This document shows, in pieces, positions 26,394 through 32,520 of a stretch of DNA of 43,880 nt. Within the stretch, counting starts at the first letter, position 1, and each line of letters starts with the position of its first letter. The stretch lies in contig CANLCB010000007.1 of assembly GCA_947488865.1 (NCBI GenBank), positions 1 to 43,880 on the forward strand. Direction: 5' to 3'. The notes beneath the pieces are model-generated. The model did not search any database. It saw only the letters and a program-made list of their open reading frames with translations, and was not told the DNA's origin. Source of the stretch: Deltaproteobacteria bacterium (GTDB lineage Bacteria > Bdellovibrionota_C > UBA2361 > OMII01). A program made the position numbers and the translations under genes.

Positions 26394-26666
26394 ATGGCTA
26401 CGTTAACTACGCAAAGTATCGGGGTAGTTGGAACCCAGATCTATGCAAGTCAGTTCCAAGCCAACCAGGTAAGGGCAACCGAGGTTGCTCAGGCCGCAGG
26501 TGTACTTAACAAGACCCAGGCCGAGGCTCTAAAGAACCCTACCAAGGTGCGCGAGGACAAGAAGCGAGGGGCAGACTCCGAAAGAGTCGAAGGGACCTTT
26601 GCCGACCAGGAGATAGCGGATAGCGACGTCTCCCAGGGTACCCATAGGCTAAACAAGACCGCCTAG
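26394..26666 (+). CDS. Orphan soluble protein, 90 aa
   Basis: I do not recognise this protein. From ATG 26394 it is 90 residues without signal peptide or membrane helix. The first half is Ala/Gln/Val-rich and helical (YASQFQANQVRATEVAQAAG), while the second half is very hydrophilic (VREDKKRGADSERVEG) and likely disordered. The ORF track extends upstream into the cysteine desulfurase start region, but GGTGAA lies before this ATG. Codon choice looks different from the neighbours: C-ending forms such as AAC, ACC, GAC and GCC dominate, as in strongly expressed genes. It is divergent from the desulfurase gene and could be abundant, but its role is unknown. Confidence 0.6.
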   Translation: MATLTTQSIGVVGTQIYASQFQANQVRATEVAQAAGVLNKTQAEALKNPTKVREDKKRGADSERVEGTFADQEIADSDVSQGTHRLNKTA

Positions 26667-26695
26667 CCGGGACCGCTTCTTGGCATCTATGAGAA

Positions 26696-26715
26696 GGTCG
26701 TACCGTCTTACGACC
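26696..26715. repeat. Perfect 7-bp inverted repeat GGTCGTA-CCGTCT-TACGACC
   Basis: A perfect seven-base stem with a six-base loop lies 30 bases after the orphan stop. It lacks a following T-run on the plus strand, so it is at best a weak terminator or an RNA-stabilising end for the orphan mRNA. Confidence 0.45.
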
Positions 26716-26787
26716 GTAGGCGACTTACGCTCAACTCTCCACCTACAATTCTCCGCAACATCCTAGCTCGCTACACGATTAGTCATT

Positions 26788-27219
26788 ATGAGATGGCGAA
26801 CCATCGGACTCTCCTGGATGCTATGCGTCTTCATCGCGGCACGATTCGCGTTCGATGTAGTACCACGCACATCGACCTATGCGTCGATATCAGCACTCAC
26901 CCCCTACGATGAATTAGATCCTGAGAGCATCCTGGCATCAGGCGGACGGATTCCCATCGCCTGCTCAGACCAATCAACACTCGAACTAATCTCTGGCGTT
27001 TCACACACCCTAAGCGAGGAATTGCTGCAAGCGCGAAACTCTATACAGAGACTGACGCGTCGAATTGGAGAGCGTGCGGCACTCCTCACTATCCATGGAG
27101 TTGGCGAAAAACGGGTCGAGCAACTGCTGACCTACTTCGATCCTGGAGCAACGTGCTCAAAAACCCTTCCCTACGCCCCCTTTAAACCTCAACCTAAAAG
27201 AGGACCTCCAGTGCGGTAA
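26788..27219 (+). CDS. Membrane-anchored helix-hairpin-helix protein, ComEA-like
   Basis: This is a 143-residue protein with one N-terminal hydrophobic segment (about 8-22, GLSWMLCVFIAARFAFDV) and a likely periplasmic domain. Residues 55-117 have a double helix-hairpin-helix pattern: STLELISGVSHTLSEELLQAR, then a GERAALLTIHGVGEKRVEQLL repeat, in which the GVS and GVG turns match the hairpins of ComEA-type DNA-binding domains. ComEA binds incoming DNA in competence systems, but a lone HhH domain also occurs in secretion-pathway proteins, and no other competence gene is in the window. The tail is Pro/Lys-rich. The Shine-Dalgarno is weak, so an alternative start is possible. Confidence 0.65.
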   Translation: MRWRTIGLSWMLCVFIAARFAFDVVPRTSTYASISALTPYDELDPESILASGGRIPIACSDQSTLELISGVSHTLSEELLQARNSIQRLTRRIGERAALLTIHGVGEKRVEQLLTYFDPGATCSKTLPYAPFKPQPKRGPPVR

Positions 27220-27230
27220 AACCGCCGCCC

Positions 27231-27320
27231 CGTGGACGTGAACGTGCTCGTACTCGAGGGATACAGCAAAGAGTCGCAATCGCTGCTTCGCATATTCGTT
27301 CATGTGTACGTGCAGGTGCA
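27231..27320. repeat. Hexamer-periodic intergenic repeat, locus C
   Basis: Two arms of the CGTNNA period flank about 40 bases: a 26-base arm at 27231-27256 with CGTGGACGTGAACGTG, and a 24-base arm at 27297-27320 with CGTTCATGTGTACGTGCAGG. They are roughly 60 percent complementary to each other by eye, so they could pair in RNA. A small hairpin GCAGG/CCTGC follows. The arrangement mirrors locus A. Confidence 0.5.
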
Positions 27321-27433
27321 AGGGCCTGCCCCGCTTCCACGAGCACAGTCAGTGGCGACGGATGCAAGGCGATTCCCCTCTTTATCTTTCACCCTGATAT
27401 GTCTATGTATAAGCGTGATTATCTGGGGAACTT

Positions 27434-28522
27434 ATGCGTATCCTTGCCATCGCCACGACCGTAGACAAACCAGAGGCCCACATCTTCTCGGGACTCGCTC
27501 GCTCTGGCGTTCAGGTCTGGATTATCGCGACCCCCCTCCCTGAGCATCGCGAACTACTCACCTCAAGTGGCGTTCACATCATAGACCACTCGTTCACTCA
27601 TCGCTTTGATCGCACGGGCATAAAGCTCATACGAAAGATCGTACGCGACAACTCAATTGACGTTGTCTACGCGCTTTCTAATCGAGGCCTCTCATGTGCC
27701 GTTCTCGGGTTGATGAATCAAAAAATCCCAATCGTCGCGTATCGCGGCACGATGGGACATCTAAGCCGGTTCGATCCAACAGCGTGGCTAACCTACCTCA
27801 ACCCTCGCGTCAAAAAGATCATGTGCGTATCACAGGCGGTACAAAAATACCTCCTAGATCTAGGCATCAAGGAAGACAAAGCGGCTCTCGTATACAAAGG
27901 ACACGACATTGAGTGGTATCAAACCCCTCCACCGCCCCGAAGCTCTGAAGGGATCCCTGAAGAAGCCTTCGTGGTGGGATGCACCGCTGTCATGCGACCA
28001 GTAAAAGGAGTCGATGTGCTCATCGAAGCCGTCGCCTCACTTGTAAAGGAACTTCCAAACCTTCACCTTCTCCTTGTTGGCCCAATCAAAGATCCAACCA
28101 TCGACAAACTCCTGAAAGAGTTCCCCGAAACAAACCGCCTGCATTTAACCGGATACAGAACCGACGCGACTCGCCTTGCTCGACTCTCAGATGTCGTTGT
28201 CATGGCCTCGAAGACCCGCGAAGGATTCCCGAAATCGGTCATCGAGGCGATGTCTCAAGGAGTACCCGCCATTGTTTCGGCCGTTGGAGGAATGCCCGAG
28301 CTTGTCGATCAGGGAAACGCTGGAATTGTTGTACCTCCAAGCGACGTTCCCGCCCTGGCCAACGCGATTCGACAGCTGTATCAGAATCCAGAACAAGCAA
28401 AGACCCTCGGACGGCTCGGGCAAAGACGAATCGTCGAGGTATTCAATATCAACACCACAATCCAAAAGACTCGAAACATCCTGGACTCTCTCACAAAGAG
28501 AAACGTGACGATTCAGAAGTGA
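27434..28522 (+). CDS. GT4-family glycosyltransferase
   Basis: This is a 362-residue GT-B glycosyltransferase. The N-terminal domain has MRILAIATTV, HIFSGLARSGVQVWIIA and RGTMGHLSRFDPTAWLTYL. The C-terminal domain has GCTAVMRPVKGVDVLIEA, HLLLVGP, then KTREGFPKSVIEAMSQGVP (EX7E) and VGGMPELVDQGNAGIVVPP. GGGGAA lies before ATG. It is separated from the main polysaccharide cluster by about 13 kb and stands next to unrelated genes, so it may belong to a different glycan such as LPS core. The spacer after it holds the His-rich short ORF and the unknown/S66 pair. Confidence 0.92.
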   Translation: MRILAIATTVDKPEAHIFSGLARSGVQVWIIATPLPEHRELLTSSGVHIIDHSFTHRFDRTGIKLIRKIVRDNSIDVVYALSNRGLSCAVLGLMNQKIPIVAYRGTMGHLSRFDPTAWLTYLNPRVKKIMCVSQAVQKYLLDLGIKEDKAALVYKGHDIEWYQTPPPPRSSEGIPEEAFVVGCTAVMRPVKGVDVLIEAVASLVKELPNLHLLLVGPIKDPTIDKLLKEFPETNRLHLTGYRTDATRLARLSDVVVMASKTREGFPKSVIEAMSQGVPAIVSAVGGMPELVDQGNAGIVVPPSDVPALANAIRQLYQNPEQAKTLGRLGQRRIVEVFNINTTIQKTRNILDSLTKRNVTIQK

Positions 28523-28611
28523 CAAGGTCGCGGAACGACCTATTTCGCAACAACTCCAAGGGGGTAGAGATATCCACATGACGCCTCTGTGTCCCTCGGC
28601 GCCCATAAGTG

Positions 28612-28640
28612 TTGACTATCGCCTCAAGCCAAATTAACGT
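28612..28640 (+). promoter_or_regulatory. Possible sigma-70-type promoter of the His-leader unit
   Basis: TTGACT at 28612-28617 is followed, after 17 bases, by TAACGT at 28635-28640, which keeps the key T-A---T positions of a -10 box. A start about seven bases later would fall at or near the first ATG of the short His-rich ORF, so the transcript could be leaderless. This is a motif match only. Confidence 0.3.
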
Positions 28641-28646
28641 TTGGAC

Positions 28647-28697
28647 ATGATGTTCAAGTATTCCGTCCATCATCATCATTTCCATCATCGCGCCTAA
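28647..28697 (+). CDS. Short His-rich ORF, putative histidine leader peptide (or small precursor peptide)
   Basis: This ORF is too short for the ORF track. It encodes MMFKYSVHHHHFHHRA followed by TAA, with six histidines, four consecutive. A second in-frame ATG at 28650 is an alternative start. It lies 62 bases upstream of the 347-residue gene in a spacer that otherwise lacks coding signal, and the stop codon sits in the loop of a six-base hairpin. This resembles the hisL leader of enterobacteria, where ribosome stalling at His codons controls read-through. The ribosome binding site is weak (GGA with short spacing). The His codons are all CAT, so a chance trinucleotide repeat is the main rival explanation. 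A role as a peptide precursor for the neighbouring enzymes is another possibility. Confidence 0.5.
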   Translation: MMFKYSVHHHHFHHRA

Positions 28698-28745
28698 CGC
28701 GATCGCACCCCCTTTTCTCATTACATTTTTGTTTTTTATTTTCCC
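28687..28745 (+). promoter_or_regulatory. Candidate attenuator: hairpin plus U-rich tract before the 347-aa gene
   Basis: ATCGCG-CCTAA-CGCGAT (28687-28703) is a perfect six-base hairpin that contains the leader stop codon. It is followed by ACCCCCTT and then by long T-runs (28713-28745) just before the GAGGA ribosome binding site. ACCCCCTT (28707-28714) is exactly complementary to AAGGGGGT at 28558-28565, so a long-range alternative stem is possible if transcription starts upstream in the GT4 gene. The hairpin and the T-run are ten bases apart, so this is not a textbook intrinsic terminator. Confidence 0.35.
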
Positions 28746-28759
28746 TCTCCGAGGATTTT

Positions 28760-29803
28760 ATGTTCCGTGACCTTCTAGCAAAAACTATCCGCTCTGACAT
28801 TACCGCGGCAGCTCAGTCCCCAAACATCCTTGCCGCCGCAAAGACAGCCACCCTTGAAGATGGATCTTGGGAATCTCTCACAGGCCCTCAACGAGACGCG
28901 AGACAAGTGAAACGTTTCGCAAGCTCCCTGGATCGCTTCTCAGAACTCGACTGCGCCTCGCTTTTAGTCCCTCAAGTACCCATCACCTCTCAGGTAGTGG
29001 ACATCACGTCTCGACTAATCGCGTTGGACAAGCCAAACGCGACCAACCCAACGCGTATCGAACTTCTAAAATCAGTCGGTCAAAAGATTCAAGAGGGGCG
29101 CCCTCTGGAGATGGTCGCGTCTCTGTGCCTTGAAAAAGGCCCGGGACTGCGTAATGGGAAATTGAATTGGTTTCTCTACGGTCAACGAGGAGAGACTCCT
29201 TCCACCCTCGCCACGGAGGCCTCAATCAAGGGATGGGGCACCGTCAAACGAATCCTTGACACAATCAAGTATCCCATAAACGTGAGATTCCTGCTGGGAG
29301 ACCTCGATTACGCGATCGTGGACGGATGTAGTTCCTGGTGCAACCCGGGATGGGAAGCGATCCTGACTACAGACACCGATCGCATCGTACGGGAAACACA
29401 ACAGCTCGCGGACAAATTCTTCGGCACAGAGAGAAATGTCCGGGTTGTGAAATGGTCCTCGATCTACTCGCCAAATGAGATCGTCGCCCAGCTTGCTCGC
29501 GCGGAGACGCTCATCTCTCCTGAACAATCTCCCCAAATAATGAGGGGTAGTTTTGAGATATACAAGCGCCAATGGGGGTACGCGTCGCTCGCTCGAAAAA
29601 TTGGAATCGACGAGAAAACACTCGATACCTTTATCATCGGTGACGTGCAAAGAATGGCCGCTCAATACCGGGTGGAGGCGAATTACGTTCAACTGTATAA
29701 CGGAATCCAATTGTGGTGTGAGGCCACGCCAAATCCTGGTTGGCCGATCGCGCTCTCTAACTTCGATCGAGCAGGATATGTTCCATCATTAATTATGGAG
29801 TAG
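28760..29803 (+). CDS. Unrecognised 347-aa protein downstream of the His-rich leader
   Basis: I cannot assign this protein to a family. It is soluble, 347 residues, with no signal peptide or membrane helix. The first 110 residues are helical and polar. A central segment NVRFLLGDLDYAIVDG (about 175) looks like a beta strand with an acidic loop, as in Rossmann-like folds, followed by CSSWCNPGWEA with two Cys and two Trp. The C-terminal part includes FEIYKRQWGYASLARKIG and ends with IQLWCEATPNPGWPIALSNFDRAGY. There is no P-loop, PP-loop, ThiF or ATP-grasp signature. GAGGA precedes ATG by four bases. The S66 peptidase starts two bases after its stop, so they form one unit. The context suggests amino-acid or peptide metabolism, but this is inference. 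Confidence 0.8.
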   Translation: MFRDLLAKTIRSDITAAAQSPNILAAAKTATLEDGSWESLTGPQRDARQVKRFASSLDRFSELDCASLLVPQVPITSQVVDITSRLIALDKPNATNPTRIELLKSVGQKIQEGRPLEMVASLCLEKGPGLRNGKLNWFLYGQRGETPSTLATEASIKGWGTVKRILDTIKYPINVRFLLGDLDYAIVDGCSSWCNPGWEAILTTDTDRIVRETQQLADKFFGTERNVRVVKWSSIYSPNEIVAQLARAETLISPEQSPQIMRGSFEIYKRQWGYASLARKIGIDEKTLDTFIIGDVQRMAAQYRVEANYVQLYNGIQLWCEATPNPGWPIALSNFDRAGYVPSLIME

Positions 29804-29805
29804 TC

Positions 29806-30756
29806 ATGACTAAGAAAACTTATACGATCGGTGTTATCGCCCCATCGCTCCCGAGTGAGGGCAAACGAAAAGAAAAAGTCCAAGCGGCCATAGCGCATCT
29901 CGAGAAATCGGGGCACACGGTACTAACCGGTAAAAGCGCTTATGCCATCACCGGATACAAGAGCGCCTCTGCCCAAGAACGCGCGGCGGAGCTTCTCACG
30001 TTTCTCACAGACCCGAGCGTAGACATGATTGTGGCGACTACCGGCGGATACAACAGCAACGAGATCTTAGAGTTTCTAGACCTCTCGAAGATTGCACCGA
30101 CACAAAAGACTTTTGTGGGGTACAGCGACTGCACCACTCTCTCCATGGCATTTCAACGCTACAATGTCTGCTCCTCAGTATGCGGACCAATGCTCGTAGA
30201 CTACGTGGATTACCCGGAATGCTTCGAGCGACTTTTCTCGGCTCTCGATGGCACACCGCGCCTCCTGACAAATGAGTCTGAATCGTGGGAGTCGAGCGAA
30301 AAAGGACGTTTTTCCATGGCCCCAATGCGACGCCTGACCAACAAGAACTCGTCGGGCGTGGGAAGCGCTCTCGCCGCTAATCTTAGCACCCTCTGCTTAA
30401 TGCTTGGCACTCCCTACCTTCCCTCGTTTTCAGAGAGAGTCCTCTTTCTTGAGTACGATCGGGAGGAACAAACCGCGCTCCCTTCGGTCGAGCGCTTCTT
30501 GTGGCAGCTCCGTCAGAACGGCGCGTTACAAAACCTCGCTGGCCTTGTTTTTGGCGCTCTGCAACCCAGCGTCGCCGCCGAGGAAACGGATACGGACACC
30601 ATTGAACGCATTCTTGGAGAGGTAACCGCGGAATACACCTATCCTGTAATTTATAACGCTCAATTCGGACACATCTATCCAAGCTGGGTGATCGTAAACG
30701 GGCAAGAGACTCGAATATCTGAGGACGGTTTGAGCGTCAGTTTGAGCGTCAGATAG
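29806..30756 (+). CDS. S66-family serine peptidase, LD-carboxypeptidase/MccF-like
   Basis: This 316-residue protein belongs to peptidase family S66, which includes LdcA (murein L,D-carboxypeptidase of wall recycling) and MccF (self-immunity peptidase that inactivates processed microcin C). The nucleophile is Ser107 in FVGYSDCTTL, with VATTGGYNSNEIL before it, the catalytic Glu216 in LFLEYDRE, and the catalytic His289 in QFGHIYPSWVIVNG, all in family order. There is no signal peptide, so it acts in the cytoplasm. GGAG lies five bases before ATG and overlaps the upstream gene's end. The pairing with an unrecognised gene and a short peptide ORF makes a dedicated peptide- or amino-acid-conjugate substrate possible. 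Plain murein recycling is the conservative reading. Confidence 0.88.
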   Translation: MTKKTYTIGVIAPSLPSEGKRKEKVQAAIAHLEKSGHTVLTGKSAYAITGYKSASAQERAAELLTFLTDPSVDMIVATTGGYNSNEILEFLDLSKIAPTQKTFVGYSDCTTLSMAFQRYNVCSSVCGPMLVDYVDYPECFERLFSALDGTPRLLTNESESWESSEKGRFSMAPMRRLTNKNSSGVGSALAANLSTLCLMLGTPYLPSFSERVLFLEYDREEQTALPSVERFLWQLRQNGALQNLAGLVFGALQPSVAAEETDTDTIERILGEVTAEYTYPVIYNAQFGHIYPSWVIVNGQETRISEDGLSVSLSVR

Positions 30757-30775
30757 GGAGAGAAGCGGGAATGTA

Positions 30776-32047
30776 CTAAGCGGCCTCTTCAGAGGTCGCG
30801 ACGTCAAAATCTATAAACTCGTCGTGCAGGGCACGAACAGCCACCTCGCAATACTTACGAGGAACCAACACTGACATTTTAATTTCGGACGTGTTGATCA
30901 TAGCGATATCGATTCGCTCTTTCGCGAGAGCTCGAAACACTCGAGCCGCGACACCCGTATGATACCGCATGCCGATTCCTACCACTGAAACCTTGGCGAT
31001 ATCACGATCAATCATCGCCCCTTCAGCGCCCAACTCAGGAACCATCGCGCGAATTGTTTCAAGCGCGGTAAGGCTGTTCTCATCCGGAACGGTGATGCTC
31101 AGATTTACCGAATTGGCGTTTACCGTTTCCTGCGAGATCATGTCGATAAATACGCTCTTTTCGGCGAGCACATCAAAGAGGTTCGATATCTTCGAGATGT
31201 CCGGTGACATTCCCTGGATCATGATTCGCGCTTCATCGAGTCGATACGTCACGCCCGTAACTATAGGCTTCTCCATAAGCTCCCCCTCCGGCACGATCCA
31301 TGTGCCATTTTGTCCTGGCTCCAACGCCCCAGCAAAAGTTGATAACACCACCAACGGGATGTTGTAGCGCATGGCAAAATAGACTGAGCGAGTATGAAGA
31401 ACTTTCGCTCCAAGGCTCGCCAACTCAAGCATCTCTTCGTGCGAAACCCGCTCGAGAAGCTTCGCTCCTTTCACCATCCTCGGGTCTGTCGAGAACACTC
31501 CCTGAACGTCCGTGTATATATAACAGGCAGTCGCGTTCGCCGCGGCAGCAAGCGCGACCGCTGTAATATCAGATCCACCTCGACCTAATGTGGTAATATC
31601 ACCGTCTTCAGTGACTCCTTGAAACCCAGCGACAACCAAGACCGTACCGTCTTCCATCATGCGGTTGAGACGCTCAGAGTCCACGCCCTCAATCAAAGCG
31701 TTCGTATGCTCAGCGGTGGTCGCGATGCGAGCTTGTGGGGCGAGTAAGCTTTTCGCGGGTATTCCGATCTCCAGCAATCGCATCGCGAGAAGGGATACAG
31801 TGACCTGCTCACCGCTAGCTAAAAGGACATCCATCTCACGAGGATTTGGTCGCTCAACGCAACTCTTAGCCAGCGCGACCAACTTATTGGTCTCGCCGGC
31901 CATGGCGGATACAACCACAATAAGGTTGGAGTCGGGGGATTCCTTGCGATGGCGCGCGACTATGTCAGCGACCAATTTGACACGAGAGACATCGCCAACA
32001 GAGGTACCACCGAATTTCAGAACTATGACGGGCTTCTGTGTGACCAT
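30776..32047 (-). CDS. lysC: Aspartate kinase
   Basis: This enzyme phosphorylates aspartate, the entry to lysine, threonine, methionine and diaminopimelate synthesis. The kinase domain has LKFGGTSVGD (10-19), ASGEQVTVSLLA, TLGRGGSDITAVALA and YTDVQGVFSTDPR. Two ACT domains cover about 265-423 (VTGVTYRLDEARIMIQGM and VSVVGIGMRYHTGVAARVF), which would bind lysine or threonine as feedback inhibitors. Length is 423, as in the monofunctional LysC-alpha type. ATG overlaps the tsaE stop by one base (TAATG), so translation is coupled. It is the last gene of the tilS-lysC unit and converges with the S66 gene, with 19 bases between and no obvious terminator. Confidence 0.96.
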   Translation of the reverse strand: MVTQKPVIVLKFGGTSVGDVSRVKLVADIVARHRKESPDSNLIVVVSAMAGETNKLVALAKSCVERPNPREMDVLLASGEQVTVSLLAMRLLEIGIPAKSLLAPQARIATTAEHTNALIEGVDSERLNRMMEDGTVLVVAGFQGVTEDGDITTLGRGGSDITAVALAAAANATACYIYTDVQGVFSTDPRMVKGAKLLERVSHEEMLELASLGAKVLHTRSVYFAMRYNIPLVVLSTFAGALEPGQNGTWIVPEGELMEKPIVTGVTYRLDEARIMIQGMSPDISKISNLFDVLAEKSVFIDMISQETVNANSVNLSITVPDENSLTALETIRAMVPELGAEGAMIDRDIAKVSVVGIGMRYHTGVAARVFRALAKERIDIAMINTSEIKMSVLVPRKYCEVAVRALHDEFIDFDVATSEEAA

Positions 32048-32520
32048 TAGGAATCAACCAATTCAGGGGGAATTCGCGACAGCAACGCCGCGCTCTCCTG
32101 TCCCTCAATCCCTACCACGCGCTCATCACTTTCACTAGAACTACCAACCAGCATGGAGATCGTTATCTGAATCATCAAACTTTCGTTAATCTCAGGGCAA
32201 CGCTCAGGCCACTCTATAACCCGAACAACCGATTTCGGGGTTCGCCCAAAAAGCTCTTCCGGCAACTCTTTCAACCGATACAGATCCCAATGCTCAACGG
32301 TCAAACCATCACGAACCGGATATTCGTGCTGCAGGGTGTAGGTCGGCGAGGCGACAGCTCGAATGTCTCCTTTCAGAGCCTCAATCAGATACCGCACAAA
32401 GGTGGTCTTCCCCGCGCCTAGATCGCCTTTCAGTCCGAGGGAATATCCCCCTTCAATCCAAGACGCGCACGCGCGCGCGAAGCTCGCTGTATCCTGCTCT
32501 GAGCGCAATCGCACTTTCAT
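32047..32520 (-). CDS. tsaE: tRNA threonylcarbamoyladenosine biosynthesis ATPase TsaE
   Basis: This small ATPase supports the TsaB-TsaD complex in making t6A at position 37 of ANN-decoding tRNAs. Walker A is GDLGAGKTT (about 32-40), followed by ASPTYTLQHEY and HWDLYRL, all family hallmarks, and VIEWPERC. Length is 157. It overlaps the nnr stop by four bases (ATGA) and the lysC start by one base. The C-terminal 25 residues (SSSESDERVVGIEG) are a polar extension. Confidence 0.95.
   Translation of the reverse strand: MKVRLRSEQDTASFARACASWIEGGYSLGLKGDLGAGKTTFVRYLIEALKGDIRAVASPTYTLQHEYPVRDGLTVEHWDLYRLKELPEELFGRTPKSVVRVIEWPERCPEINESLMIQITISMLVGSSSESDERVVGIEGQESAALLSRIPPELVDS

Noticed and set aside
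27979-28581. 200-aa overlapping plus-frame ORF in the GT4 gene
   Set aside because: Alternative frame of a complete GT4 gene; Arg/Pro/Ser-rich shadow sequence.
28671-28688. Reading the CAT run as a plain microsatellite
   Set aside because: Not rejected outright; kept as the main alternative. The run is short, in frame with an ATG and stop, and sits before an attenuator-like spacer, so the leader reading is preferred with moderate confidence.
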